In this document: positions 1 through 11,628 of the stretch, piece by piece
Position numbering within the stretch: the stretch's first letter is position 1
Layout of the letters: the number at the start of each line of letters is the position of its first letter
The notes under the pieces: generated by a model
What the model was told of the DNA's origin: nothing
Seen by the model: only the letters and a program-made list of their open reading frames with translations
The model's database searches: none
Source of the DNA: Leptobrachium leishanense
Lineage: Eukaryota; Chordata; Amphibia; Anura; Megophryidae
DNA: 64,000 nt
Direction: 5' to 3'
Assembly: GCA_009667805.1 (NCBI GenBank)
Contig: CM019065.1
Location: 153,052,101 to 153,116,100 of the forward strand
Made by a program: the position numbers and the translations under genes

Positions 1-650
1 AGAGTTTAGGTAGGAGGTTGAATATCGCGGTACCAAAGGATAATCCAAGAGACGTGGTCAGGGTCGTAATCGAGGTCAGGGACAAATGGCGGATCAAGAA
101 TGGTCAGGTACTAAGCCAGGAACTGATACACAGGATAATCATGGAACAAAGCTTCTAAGAGTAACACTGGCAGGAGTAATACAACGCTAAAGCAACGATG
201 GACTGACCAGAAAACCCTTATATAGGTGCAGAAGTAGTCTAGCCCCTCCCCGAGAACACTTCCATCAACCAATCAACTCCCCTCACAGGCAGCCAATCAG
301 GGGACCGGAAGTGGCTGGTGCAGTTCCCCATCTGGTCCGCCGGGGCTGAGGACCCTCCCCCTGAGACTGAACCACCAATCCAGGTCTCCGCGCCCGCCCA
401 CGTGACGTCAGACACCGATTGCAGCCCCGCCCAGGGTAGACGGAACGGCATGGCAGCGCCGACCCCACCCGAGCAGACGCAGCAGAGCCCGCAAGAGGCG
501 GCGCAGGACTCTGGGAAGCTCCCAGCCCGCGCACAGACTGTGTGGAACGCCGCAGGGTCACTCGCCCGGTATCAGCTGCCGCTTGAGGTGAGCGTCCTGG
601 CTGGCGGCTTGCCACGAGGCGGAATGACAGGGGGTGATCAGGGCACGTTT
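1..650. other. Unassigned, GC-rich from about 240
   Basis: No gene is recognised. Positions 1-240 contain several GGTCAGG/GGTCAGGG-type words and, read on the minus strand, a TATATAAGG box near 218-226, which would fit an LTR or retroelement promoter in minus orientation. Positions 240-620 are CG-rich. Open frames on both strands here show no family motif and look like chance products of base composition. Confidence 0.25.
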
Positions 651-654
651 GATT

Positions 655-860
655 GCAGAGGGGGAAGACTCCAGAGGAGAGGCAGAGGTTGAAATTATAA
701 GTGAGAGCAGGGACAACGACTGGTAGGACAGACTGAGTAAGATGTGAGGGAATGGGGTCAAGTGGACAGGTGGTTAGGCAGGCGGACATGACATGAGAAC
801 TGTTTAGACCTCATTCTCAGAGACCGGTTGAAAGGAAGACATAGTAGAAGAGGGGGCAGG
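655..860 (-). pseudogene. LINE reverse-transcriptase linker fragment
   Basis: On the minus strand, broken frames read SFQPVSENEV, then CPLDPIPSHLTQ, LPVVVPALTY and LCLSSGVFP. This is the usual order just upstream of the reverse-transcriptase core in many vertebrate non-LTR retrotransposons (F.PVSE.EV, then LDPIPS.L, then LP.....NL.LSSG.FP). The frame shifts after GVFP, so it is a dead fragment. Clade assignment is not possible from this length. Confidence 0.55.
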
Positions 861-1490
861 GAGTGACGGCGTGAATGACGTAGAGTGGTTAATGGAGGAG
901 GGAAGCAAAGAGATTTCTGGTCTAAGTATAGAATTTACATTTCCTAACAGGGATACTCTACTAAAAAATAGAGTTCACTTTTTCTTGCCCTTAAATAATC
1001 TGGCCGATTTTTATTTTCATATTTCTAGGTGATATTACCTAACTTATGTTCCTTGGCACGTGCAGCTCCTCTTCAGCTAAGGACATCCAAAGCCAGAATT
1101 CCTTCTAACTCAATTTGCGCTCCTAAGCAAACTTTCATAGCATAGGAACAGCAATTGTACACCACTATGGGACTTGCACACTATAAGTACGCAACTTCCT
1201 TTGTGCCTGCGCAGAGCAATAGATGGAGCAATGCACGCATGCGCAGATCCAATCGATCGCTGCGAGATCACACGCTAATGTTTGTGGTCTTTGAGAGTGA
1301 TGCCGGCAGTCTCTCTGAATGCTGATCTCACTGGTGACTGGCAGATGGAAAACTCAAAATTCCAGCTGTTGGTGAAGCTGTGTGGGGCAGAGGAAAAAAC
1401 TCCTCCACTACACCCATCATTTTCACCAGAACGGAGGGGACAACTCCTCACACCCTGACCACTTTAGAAAGATAAAGTGGTCAGGCTGAG
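861..1490. other. No recognised feature
   Basis: Ordinary mixed-composition sequence. I see no open frame, repeat end or regulatory motif that I can support. Confidence 0.5.
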
Positions 1491-1494
1491 TTTT

Positions 1495-2608
1495 GTCCTT
1501 TTATCCACTTCATTGCTGAGCTCATCTTGTTTAAACGTGTTTTGAAGTCATGTTTTATTATATGACCCAGACAAATTATATATCCTTTTTTTTCTGGCAG
1601 TCTTTGTAGATTCCTAATATATCATTTTTATATGCCATGTCCTTTCAGAATGCTATTTTAAGATTTTTGTTTCTAAAAAATTAAAATTTCCATTCAGATT
1701 TTCAAACATTTAAAAATATTATAAAATTATTATTTAAATTCCATTTTATTTATTGTAACTCTATGCACCATTATGTTTGTTTTTGCTTCTTTTATATACA
1801 CCCATATGTGGATTGTTTACTTATGAGAGTCATCTGGACCCTGAGGGCAATTGAATTTGCACTGACCAGATACGTATACATCATTGTTCACATTATAATT
1901 GAAAAGTATACAATAGTGCTGCATTATTTAAAAGAGAAAAAAGTAATATATATATATTTTTTTACATATAACCTTTCATGTTTGGTATCATTGGCAAGGC
2001 CATTCTCAACCTTACCACTGATACCAAACATGACTGTATGATATGCACCAATTGAGAGATATAGGGGTCCAAAAGGACCCCTGTATCTCTAACATAGGGA
2101 ATCCCCTGCATGGCTAGGGGAGGGGTGGGGAGATTCTCTTTCTGATGTCATTGCACCCATGCGTGACAATGTCAGTGGATGAAAGGAGGCCCTGGAGGTG
2201 GGGCTGACATCCAAGATACCAGCCCCCACTGGAATAAGGCTGCGATGCGATCTGCGGTACTGGCATGTAAGAGATTAAGATGGGCATTGCTGGAAAGGTC
2301 AGACTGTGACCTTTCCAGCGATGTCTCTCTTGAGCCTATATTCCTTACCGATGGGGAGATAGATGGGTCCTAAATACCCCACCTCCCCTTCTGGCATTCT
2401 CCTGGCTCAGTGCCTGAAACTGATGTCGGTGAGCCAGTCGGGTTATAAAAGCGAGGGTCTGACTTCAAGGAAGTCAGACCACTGCAAGAACCTGGCCGGA
2501 AAGGCGAGTATGGGAATCTTTCGCTGCAGAGACTTCTTGACGTGCGGGGATGTCTTCCGTCCGTAGCAGGGAATCCACCGGACGTCATCTGCAGTAAAGG
2601 GGTTAATA
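1495..2608. repeat. TTAA-ended hairpin repeat, copy 1
   Basis: The left end (ACTTCATTGCTGAGCTCAT at about 1,508) and right end (GTAAAGGGGTTAA at 2,608) match other copies in the window. An AT-rich arm is followed by hairpins: a GATACCAAAC/TTTGGTATC stem at 1,981-2,031, a stem around GGGGTCCAAAAGGACCCC at 2,065-2,083, the GCTGACATCCAAGAT stem at 2,202-2,226, a CTGGAAAGGTCA/TGACCTTTCCAG stem at 2,289-2,320, and GGTCTGACTTC/GAAGTCAGACC at 2,456-2,480. It is more diverged than the copies near 9 kb and 60 kb. Confidence 0.65.
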
Positions 2609-3022
2609 TACTCATGACAGTTAGCAGGTGTGTGAATAGCAAGTGCATTAGGAGGCATTATGGAGTCGACTGACTGAACGCTGGTTCTGCTAGCCAACTC
2701 CTCCTCCGACTAGTTTTGGTTCTGTGAGCTCTCATCCCTCAGAAAACTGCCCAGCAGCAATTAATCAAAAGAACACACTATAGTATGACCACGTAATCTT
2801 CTACTACTTTGAGTACTTCACTGATAGCTACTGGACTGACTGGAGCACCCAGCCCCCTGCAATCACATGACATGCGCAGCTGGAAGTATGTCATATTCTG
2901 CAGGGCACAATGGAAGATCAGTGCAGAATTCAGGTGAAGTTTTTTTAAAAGCAAACTAAAGGGTTCTATTAGGTGGGATTAAAGTTTAACCCCTTTGTTT
3001 CTTACCCTGTCCTCTTTTAACC
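2609..3022. other. No recognised feature
   Basis: Mixed sequence between two repeats. No open frame or repeat boundary that I can support. Confidence 0.4.
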
Positions 3023-3500
3023 AGGGGCGGATCTAGGGGGGGCAATGAGGCAATTGCCCCCCCAAGAAAATATTACTGGCCGCCGACTGCGTTGCTCCCT
3101 AAGAGCGACCGTCGGCATACAGCTTGCCCGCTTGCCTGGGATCCACAAGCCGCGATCTCGCAGGATCGCGGAGTTCATGTGAACTCGTGCCAGCGGCCGC
3201 TCGTGGGGAGAAAAGCAGTCGGCGGCCGGAGGGTACTCGGAGCGGAGAGGCCTGGCAGAGGAGGTGAGAGCTGAGGGCAATATATCCATGTGAACTGGGG
3301 GCAATATATCCATGTGAACTGGGGACAATACTGGGGGCAGTATATCCATGTGAGCTGGGGCAATATATCTGTGTGTGAGCTGGGGGCAATATATATCCGT
3401 GTGTGAATTGGGGGCAATATATCTATGTGTGAGCTGGGACAATATATCCATGTGTGAGCTGGGGCAATATATTACATGTGAGCTGGGGGGTACCCTGGGC
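3023..3500. mobile_element. hAT-like element end with 23-bp minisatellite
   Basis: It begins with CAGGGGCGGATCTAGGGGG, a hAT-type terminus. A GC-rich part (3,080-3,265) is followed by about nine degenerate copies of a unit GAGCTGGGGCAATATATCCATGT (3,268-3,490). The GC-rich leader and the minisatellite resemble 30,130-31,165. The far end was not located. Open frames through the array repeat the unit and are not proteins. Confidence 0.6.
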
Positions 3501-3772
3501 CCATGGTATGGAAAGGGTTCACAGGGCTACGCAGATGGGGTGCCACGTGTGTCCTGCCAGCATGGAAAGGGTGCACTGGGCAGCCCACACCTGGGTTACC
3601 CTACACTGCATAGCTTCAATGGGTATGTGCTGGGAGGGAGGTAACCTGATGATATAAATGATATAAATCTGGTAATATAGGCATCAGTGTCAGTGCAGCC
3701 AAATATTGTGCCTTTGGAGGCAGCAAGTGCCTTCACACCATAACCCTTTTGTGGTATTGTGGAAGAGTTGCT

Positions 3773-3930
3773 GGTGGCAGTGAGAACACAAAGATTAGAA
3801 CAATTCCCAGATATGTTGTAGAAATGAGACCCCCAAAATAGTTGGTGGCAGTGAGAACACATAGATTACAACAATTCCCAGATATTTTGTAGAAGTGAGA
3901 CCCCCCCCCCCCAATAGCTGGTGGCAGACA
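3773..3930. repeat. Three tandem copies of a ~71-76-bp unit
   Basis: GGTGGCAG recurs at 3,773, 3,844 and 3,920. The first two units are nearly identical (GAGAACACA, ACAATTCCCAGATAT, GTAGAA.TGAGACCCCC), differing mainly in the length of a C-run. The third is partial. It looks like local tandem duplication. Confidence 0.7.
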
Positions 3931-4019
3931 CTAACACAACAATCTCCTCCCAAACACGTGCTGGGGCTCCAAGGGACGCCTTATATAGTGTGCTGCGGGA
4001 CTTAGCTCTGTGAGACACT

Positions 4020-4210
4020 CAGTGTTATTCAGAGAGCGTGAAAAGCAGGAGAATGACTGGAGAATGACTGGAGAATGAAAAATTCTAGGTCAAAGTAGCC
4101 GAATTGGAAAGTGAGATAAATGGGAGAATTTTTCTGGTTTGGCTATTTTGACCTAGAATTTTTCTTTCTCCAGTCATTCTCCTGCTTTTCACGCTCTCTG
4201 AATAACCCTG
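4020..4210. mobile_element. Palindromic MITE (TIR CAG.GTTATTCAGAGAG)
   Basis: Near-complete hairpin: CAGTGTTATTCAGAGAG at the left, CTCTGAATAACCCTG at the right, with complementary arms containing GAAAAGCAGGAGAATGACTG and TTCTAGGTCAAA. The same family recurs at 9,690, 9,861, 10,461, 18,245 and 34,052. No coding capacity. Confidence 0.75.
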
Positions 4211-4379
4211 CATGATTGGGCAAAATTTGCCCAATCAGGACTCTGAGCCGTGATTGTCATAGTCTTGCACCTGTCTTGCACCTAAACTGTGGTCAGGTGC
4301 AGGCTGTAGCCAATTACAAGCTTCAGGCCAGTGGAAAAGTGCATTGTGGTCCATTGTGGTGCATTGTGGGCGAACATGC

Positions 4380-4474
4380 TGCGAACATGCGGAAATGTTC
4401 GAAGTTCGTGAACATACGAACTGGCGATGTTCAAATCGAACCCCGAAAACATCGTACCGAACAGCTCATCCCTA
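4380..4474. mobile_element. hAT-like terminus ending CAGCTCATCCCTA
   Basis: The segment ends in the inverted form of TAGGGATGAGCTG, the terminus of the large hAT-like element at 4,855-11,138, with similar subterminal CGAAC/TTCG-rich sequence. The partner end was not found, so this is a separate partial copy. Confidence 0.5.
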
Positions 4475-5635
4475 ATCAGAAGTGATACTTCCTCTTTGAA
4501 GTGTAGCCAGAAAGGCATAGATCTGCCACAATTACCACTTAAATGAACTTAGATCGTCCCTGTCATGTTTACATAAATATAAGTAAGCCAGATCACCTCC
4601 TTCAAGGGGCACTATACCGTATTATCCTGCATCTGTGAAATCAGGAAAAGACAAGTCCTGCATGTTGGAAAACAGTACAAACATTTGAAGAAAAAAGGAG
4701 TGCCACTCACGCAGCAGGATTTGATGTGGCTGCTTTTATAGGAGTAAGGAGCTTCAACATTTTGTCTCAATTTACAAGCCTTTATCACATAAACTTGAGA
4801 CAAAACGCATGTCCTTACTCCTATTAACCACTTGCCTGTGGACGACGTACTGAGTAGGGATGAGCTGTTCAGGTTTGGACGGTCCGGAGTTCCACCCGAA
4901 CTTTGGCAGTTCGAAAGTTCGCGAATTTCGAACTTTTTGGGCGTGTTCGGTTTGGGTTCGAAAAAAAAAAAAGAAATTTTGAAATAAGTATAGAAAATGC
5001 TTAAAAAAATACTAAAAAAATCTAGAAATAAAGAGACTGTTTACTGCAGAATATTATAAGCAACGGTTTATTAGATATTGAATTAAAAACTAATGTGTAC
5101 GTGGAAAGATTATCAACTCTAAGGCTGGGGTCAGACAAGCGTAGTGTTCACGTCCGTGATTGCACCTAAAAGTACGTCCGTGATAGCATGACAGAAAGCC
5201 CATTGGAGCCTGACACATGAAGTACGTCCGCACTGAACTGCGGACGCACAACGGCCGCGGCCCACGGACGCAAGGCAGGCAAGAACGTACATCCCCTAGA
5301 ACGGCCGCACAAAGTGCGCTGCGTCCAGGGTCGGCGCTAATGTAAGGCGGCACAGGCGGCCGCCTTACTGTCCTGGCCTGCTGCCAGTTTGAGGGGCGGA
5401 AAAATCAGATTTGCGGCGGCGCTGCAGTGTGTGTGCCTGCCTGTCTCAGTCCCATCCCACGTTCTTAACACGAGCAGGCACACTGTGTAATTTGGCGCCG
5501 CCCCCACACGTGATCCACATAGCCCAGGAAAACAACTGCAGGAGGAGCCACCAGCCCGCGTGCTTTCACTCTGCTGCGATGGAGGAGCGAGGCAGAGAGG
5601 AGATTTATTACCAGGTGTGAATAAACTAATGGGAG

Positions 5636-6790
5636 GGGGTGTAGATTAATATACTGGGGGGGCTTTAAATTGCTGCACTGGGTCTGGGGGCTGTAAATGG
5701 ATATACTGGGGGGCTGTAAATTGAAATACTGGGTCTGGGGGCTGTAAATAGATATACTGGGGGGGCTGTAAATGGATATACTGGGTCTGGGGGCTGTAAA
5801 TAGATATACTGGGGGGGCTGTAAATGGCTATACTGGGTCTGGGGGCTGTAAATGGATATACTGGGTCTGGGGGCTGTAAATAGATATACTGGGGGGGCTG
5901 TAAATTGCTATACTGGGTCTGGGGGCTGTAAATGGATATACTGGGTCTGGGGGCTGTAAATGGATATACTGGATCTGGGGGCTGTAAATAGATATACTGG
6001 GGGGCTGTAAATTGAAATACTGGGTCTGGGGGCTGTAAATAGATATACTGGGGGGGCTGTAAATGGATATACTGGGTCTGGGGGCTGTAAATAGATATAC
6101 TGGGGGGCTGTAAATTGCTATACTGGGTCTGGGGGCTGTAAATGGATATACTGGGTCTGGGGGCTGTAAATAGATATACTGGGGGGCTGTAAATTGAAAT
6201 ACTGGGTCTGGGGGCTCTAAATAGATATACTGGGGGGCTGTAAATTGAAATACTGGGTCTGGGGGCTGTAAATTGCTATACTGGGTCTGGGGGCTGTAAA
6301 TGGATATACTGGGTCTGAGGGCTGTAAATGGATATACTGGGTCTGGGGGCTGTAAATAGATATACTGGGGGGCTGTAAATTGAAATACTGGGTCTGGGGC
6401 TGTAAATTGATATACTGGGTCTGGGGGCTGTAAATAGATTTACTGGGGGGCTGTAAATAAATATACTGGGGGGCTGTAAATTGAAATACTGGGTCTGGGG
6501 GCTGTAAATAGATTTACTGGGGGGGCTGTAAATAGATTTACTGGGGGGGCTGTAAATAGATATACTGGGGGGCTGTAAATTGATATACTGGGTCTGGGGG
6601 CTGTAAATAGATATACGGGGGGGCTGTAAATTGATATACTGGGTCTGGGGGCTGTAAATTGATATACTGGGTCTGGGGGCCGTAAATAGATATACTGGGG
6701 GGCTGTAAATTGATATACTGGGTCTGGGGCTGTAAACTGATTTACTGGGGGTGTAAATTGCTATGCTGGTGGGTGTAAAATCATGTACTG
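5636..6790. repeat. Minisatellite with mixed 23- and 28-bp units
   Basis: More than 40 units of TACTGGGGGGCTGTAAATAGATA (about 23 bp) interspersed with a longer form (28 bp) that has TCTGG added before the G-run. Units degrade at the right end (6,720-6,800). The strand shown has a G-run of 5-7 in almost every unit, so it could form G-quadruplexes. No protein-coding signal. Confidence 0.95.
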
Positions 6791-6847
6791 GGGGTGTAAA
6801 ATGATATGCAGGGGGTTTGAATAAACTGATATTGGTACATTACCTTT

Positions 6848-7240
6848 TTTTATTGCTGTGGAGCTCTGTTATACACTCATTCACACTGCACATTACTGTG
6901 AGTTTTATTGCTGTGGATTCTGTGATACGCTCATACACACCGCACATTACTGTGAGTTTTATTACTGTGGAGCTCTGTGATACGCTTTTACACACTGCAC
7001 ATTACTATGAGTTTTATTGCTGTGGAGCTCTGTGATACGCTCATACACACTGCACATTACTGTGAGTTTTATTACTGTGGAGCTCTGTGATACGCTTTTA
7101 CACACTGCACATTACTATGAGTTTTATTGCTGTGGAGCTCTGTGATACGCTCATACACACTGCACATTACTATGAGTGTTATTGCTGTGGAGCTCTGTGA
7201 TACGCTTTTACACACTGCACATTACTGGAAGATTTATTGA
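6848..7240. repeat. ~55-bp tandem array
   Basis: About seven units containing TTATTGCTGTGGAGCTCTGTG, ATACGCTCATACACACTG and CACATTACTGTGAG, spaced about 55 bp. The same unit recurs at 47,780-48,310 inside TCF7L1. Short frames through it are repeat artefacts. Confidence 0.9.
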
Positions 7241-8467
7241 AGTGAGCTCTGTAATTTGCAGTGTGTATAAGTACATCAATAAGGTAGATGTATCTTATAA
7301 ACCTGAATTGCTCCTGGTGAGGGTATAAATAAAACCCACCAGTTTCTCTCATGGCTGAGAAGCCGCATGAGGACATGTGGTTGCTTAGAAAGCAGCTTTT
7401 GGTTTCATTAGGAAGGACTAGCCTGACCCAGAGGTGTCGTGATGCGGCAGAAGAGCTTACACTTTAATGACCATTCAAATAAACCAAAACCTCTGTGTTT
7501 TGTTTAACATGGAGCTACAGGGGTGAGCAGGGCTGGACTGGGACAGAAAATCAGCCCTGGATGTCATCCAGACCGGCCCAATTTAATTATGCAAATACGC
7601 ACAAAAATAGTATATAATCCAACTGGATCGCTCTACAGATACTGGAGTTGCTGCAGAGCGATTGGGTAAAGCACCGCAGTGGCACTGAGGTCAAGTGTGC
7701 ACCATGCCTTAAGGTGAGGCGGATGCGCAGAGGGTCTCACCGGCACGGTGGCCGCAATATGAGACTGCGTCTGTTTTGCAGTGTGGAAGTTCTCACCTCA
7801 CCCATTAAGGGCAGCGCGAGCCACGCGGTGAACCAGCATTCACACTGGCCCACAGAGCCATCGGCCCACCGGGAATCTCCCTGTAGTCCCTATGGCCAGT
7901 ACATGCCTGGGGGTGAGCGCAAATGACAACTTATTTTCTTGGTATGCTTTAGAGATTATTATGCATCTCAATGCTGATTGACATGGCATGGTAGGGATGG
8001 GGGGGGGGGCACCAAAACGCACCTTCGCCTGAGTAGACAAAAATGCTTGCACCGGCCCTGGCTGCGTCCGCAACGTCTGCATAGCTTTGTGTGTGAGTGA
8101 TGGAACGTGGTCAGACGGACTGCATTTATATGTCCAGCATTTTTCACGGACAAAATGGTTTTGCTTTTTAATTTATTTTCCCTCCTACATCCGTCAAAAT
8201 ATACGTCAGTGAATAAACGGACTGTGTGGCCACTACTGTGTCTTCCGTACTGACGTACGTCCGTGTGCACGGACGTACAGTCCGTAGAAATCACGCTCGT
8301 CTGACCCTAGCCTTAATGACCTCTGTTCACAAACAGGCATAACACCAGGTGTTTTTAGTCTGGTAATCAATTTGATACATTGTACAATATAGTGAGGGTG
8401 GGGTGGTGTCTGCTTCTGATTTGAGATTTGAGAATTAATTTCCCTAAAACATCCTAATATGCTGCAT

Positions 8468-9631
8468 TTAACCCTTTCGCTGCTGAGGCTTTTCACACCT
8501 CTGTGCTGAGGTAATTTTTACCGCTTTTGCTCATCATGTTTAACCGCGTTTTGTAGCCATATTTTGATATATGACCAAGACATATTATATATCGTTCTTT
8601 CCGGCAGACTTGGCAGATTCATAATATGTCATTATTATATGTATACGTTATGTCATGTCTGTATATTATAACAAAAAATGCAATAAAATTTGAATTTTCA
8701 ATAATTTATTGAACATGCGATCGTTTGCGGTTATATTTTGTATGGGGTGCGCTTGTTAAAAAAATTAGAAATGGGGTCTCGTTACATTTTTTGTTTTGGG
8801 GAAAACTTTGCTTTTTTTAACAAACGCACCGCATACAAAAATCGTTAGTGCAGCATTATTGTTCACATTATAATTGAAATGGGAACAATATTGCTGCATT
8901 AACAAAACAAAAACAAACAAAAAAACTTGTTTATTTTTTTTTAGAATTTTTTTTAAAATATTTTTATTTTTATTTTCTATTTTTTTTAAAAAACATTTTT
9001 CATGCTCATGTTTAGTATCCTTGGAAAGGCCATGCTCTGGCCGATCCAACGATATCAAACATTAACCCCTAGCTGCCACAGATCGGGAGATAGGGGGTTC
9101 ATTGGAACCCCTATCTCCACCATTGGTGGCAGCTAGGGGTTAACTCCAGGACTGGCGTCATCGTGCTATGCACGATGACGCCAGTCCTCAGGGGGAGTTC
9201 CTGGAGGCTTGGCCGACATCCAAGATGTCGGCCAGCTCCAGGAGAGGATCACGATCTGGCGCTTTTCAGCGCCGATTCGTGATCCGGCTCCCCAGGGGTT
9301 AATCACAGCCACCGTTTGGAAGGGCGGGCTGTGCCCTTCCAAACGGTGCCTGGATTAACCCTCTGCCCCCCGGCAATCGGGAGGGAGAGAGGTCCGAAGG
9401 ACCTCCACCCCTCCCTTTCAGGCGCTTCCTCCGCACATGCGGGGGGGGGGCCTGAATTAGATGTCATCGCGCCGCCGCGATGACATCTAATTGCTCCGCC
9501 GGGGTCCCGGAGTGCTGGGCTGACATCCAAGATGTCAGCCTGCACCGGGGGGCGCAGCTCAGCACGTCCATAGCACAGGAGAACCACTTGGCTGGACGCG
9601 CTGAGCGCGTCCATAGCAGCCAAGTGGTTAA
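8468..9631. repeat. TTAA-ended hairpin repeat, copy 2
   Basis: Runs from TTAACCCTTTCGCTGCTGAGG to GCAGCCAAGTGGTTAA. The AT-rich left arm (8,500-8,990) resembles 60,430-60,960. The right part is a chain of hairpins: CCCCTAGCTGCCAC/GTGGCAGCTAGGGG enclosing GATAGGGGGTTC (9,065-9,140); ACTGGCGTCATCGTG/CACGATGACGCCAGT (9,150-9,187); GGCCGACATCCAAGATGTCGGCC (9,211-9,233); GGATCACGA/TCGTGATCC (about 9,246-9,284); CCGTTTGGAAGGGC/GCCCTTCCAAACGG (9,312-9,346); GATGTCATCGCG/CGCGATGACATC (9,461-9,490); GGCTGACATCCAAGATGTCAGCC (9,518-9,540); GGACGCGCTGAGCGCGTCC nested in AACCACTTGGC (about 9,581-9,630). Confidence 0.8.
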
Positions 9632-9689
9632 CTGGTGTTTGAAAAAAATCTAAAGCAATGTTATTTTTCACCTCGGGATTAAACATTCA

Positions 9690-10625
9690 CAGGGTTATTC
9701 AGAGAGCGGTGAAAAGCAGGAGAATAACTGGAGAAGTGAAAATTCTAGGTCAAAATAGCCAAACCAGAAAAATTCTCCCATTTATCTCACTTTCCAAATT
9801 GGCTATTTGGTCTAGATTGTTCTCTTCTCCTGCCAGTTCTCCTGGCTTTCACCTCTCTCTCAGGGTTGTTCAGAGAAAGGTGAAAACCAGGAGAATGGCA
9901 GGAAAAGAGAACAATCTGGACCAAATAGCCGATTTGGAAAGTGAGATAAGGCTAGGGTCAGACTAACACATTTTTCGCAGCGACCGTCAAAAAGTGCGTC
10001 CGAACGCATTGCCGTATTTTTTCATGGATTGCGCGAAAACGGTCATATGATGCGCATTTTTGTGTGTGATTTTTTACGGATCCAAACCAGGAAACTTTGG
10101 GTGTCTGGACGTTATGTTGGCCGGACATGAGCAGGGTCTGACGTCTCCAAATCACGCACATACGCCGCTAGTGGACGCAGCGCACTCTGTACGTCCGTAT
10201 TAGCGGATCTGCGTTCTCGAAAAAATGCGTTCATTTTCCACTTGCGTTGCGCAGCCGGACTTTCGTGCGACCGTACTTCGTATATTGGCCGTCATTTGCT
10301 GCTAGTGCGGCCGTGATTAAGTGCGCCTAAACGCACGATAAAAATTCGCTAGTCTGACCCTAGCCTAAATGGGAGAATTTTTCTGGTTTGGCTATTTTGA
10401 CCTAGAATTTTCCATTCTCCAGTCATTCTCCTGCTCTTCACCGCTCTCTGAATAACCCTGACAGGGTTATTCAGGGAAAGGTGAAACTCAGGAGAATGAC
10501 TGGAGAATGGAAAATTCTAGGTCAAAATAGCCAAACCAGAAAAATTCTCCCATTTATCTCACTTTCCAAATCGGCTATTTGGTCTAGAATTTTCCATTCT
10601 CCAGTCATTCTCCTGCTTTTCACCG
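9690..10625. mobile_element. Three adjacent palindromic MITEs, the middle one split
   Basis: CAGGGTTATTCAG-type ends start at 9,690, about 9,861 and 10,462. Each copy carries the GAGAATGACTGGAGAA and CTAGGTCAAAATAGCC arms. The second runs to 10,460 because a Harbinger-like MITE (9,950-10,365) is inserted in its middle. The first lacks its right-hand terminus, and the third stops at CTTTTCACCGCC (about 10,625) without GAATAACCCTG. Confidence 0.75.
9950..10365. mobile_element. Harbinger-like MITE, TSD TAA
   Basis: Ends GGCTAGGGTCAGAC and GTCTGACCCTAGCC. Flanking TAA (9,947-9,949 and 10,366-10,368) is an exact 3-bp duplication. Length is 416 bp, like the other full copies. The 3-bp TWA target duplication is what makes PIF/Harbinger the best guess. 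Confidence 0.85.
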
Positions 10626-11628
10626 CCAAAAAATCAGTAAACTTTTTCTGCGTGTCCGAAAATGTCTCCTCTTTTCATACAGACTGCCGCCCCAAGCAGT
10701 TGTTTATGGATAGATTAAAGGAAAAGCATTTTACCGTCATATGAAAAGTAATTTTTTTGTTTTTAAGTGTTTCTATACAACCTAGAAATCCGCCACTTCA
10801 CGGGCAGGTTGTGGGGACCTCCAAGGCACGATATTTGAAGGAATTTTTGGTTTTTATTTTTAACCCTTATTTCATGGAAAACTCACTGTCCCTTTAAAAA
10901 CGTTTTTTTTTAAAAACTTTTTGTCCTTGTTTCCTGTCCCCCAGGGCACTACCCGGACCCCCATACACCTTTTATGGCAAATATGTAGCATATATGTCCT
11001 CTTGGAGGGCACTCTAAAAAACCGAATTTTCAGCCCCATTGACTTGCATGGGGGTCCGGGTTCGGGTTCGGTCCCGAATAAATGGGAAGTTCGGGTTCGG
11101 GCTCGAACCGAACTCGGGGGGTGTTCGGCTCATCCCTAGTACTGAGTGCATCCTCTGCTTTCAATTCCCACTAGGGTGTGGAGGACGCGTTTAGCATGTC
11201 TTTGCAGCCCTGCGCTAATCTTTGGCTGACAATGGTGTTCTCCCAGTATGGGCTGACATCTTGGATGTCAGCACTGCCTCCAGGACATCCCCCGCCCACT
11301 GATGTCAGAAAGGGACTCTCTTTGGTGGAGATACGGGGGTCCTTTTGACCCCATGTATCTCCTGAACCATAAAAGATACAGGGCCATGATTAGTATCGTT
11401 GGAAAGGCAAGAGCATTTATATGTAAAAATAAAAAAATATGTATTATTTTTTTATTTATAATGCAGCACTATTGTTCAGTTAATGCATATAACCACAAAG
11501 GTTTGGTTTATAAATGTGAAAAAAATAATTTTACGTGGTGTAAATGAGTGAAATCTTAATAGAAATCTGCATTTGTTTGACTTATTTTGCTATAGCATTC
11601 TGGCAGGACATGACATATATACAATTAA

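Larger units (their letters stand above)
5326..8060. mobile_element. hAT-like element with 8-bp TSD GCTGCGTC
   Basis: Ends are CAGGGTCGGCGC and, inverted, CAGGGCCGGTGC, with exact 8-bp duplications GCTGCGTC (5,318-5,325 and 8,061-8,068). The CAGGG terminus and 8-bp duplication place it in the hAT superfamily. The interior is non-coding and holds two different tandem arrays (5,636-6,790 and 6,848-7,240). A G-run ending in GGCACCAAAACGC lies near the right end. Confidence 0.88.
5123..8312. mobile_element. Harbinger-like MITE split by a hAT element
   Basis: Left end GGCTGGGGTCAGAC and right end GTCTGACCCTAGCC match the most abundant MITE family here. The two halves (5,123-5,325 and 8,061-8,312) rejoin to give the usual internal order, with ACGTCCGT-rich interior and CTGCGTCCGCA at the junction. 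Flanks are TAA and TTA, consistent with an imperfect 3-bp TWA duplication. Confidence 0.75.
4855..11138. mobile_element. hAT-like element with 8-bp TSD GTACTGAG
   Basis: Ends are TAGGGATGAGCTG and GGCTCATCCCTA. The flanking 8-bp direct repeat GTACTGAG (4,847-4,854 and 11,139-11,146) is exact, as expected for hAT-type transposition. Subterminal regions are rich in TTCG/CGAA words on both sides. No transposase is visible. Most of the 6.3 kb is later insertion: MITE 5,123-8,312, hairpin repeat 8,468-9,631 and palindromic MITEs 9,690-10,625. Confidence 0.8.

Noticed and set aside
239..789. A 168-residue minus-strand frame in the first kilobase
   Set aside because: Only its first ~43 residues resemble a LINE. 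The rest is a frameshifted read-through of GC-rich DNA.
5636..6790. Regular spacing suggestive of a CRISPR array
   Set aside because: Units are contiguous without unique spacers, and the DNA is vertebrate. It is a minisatellite.
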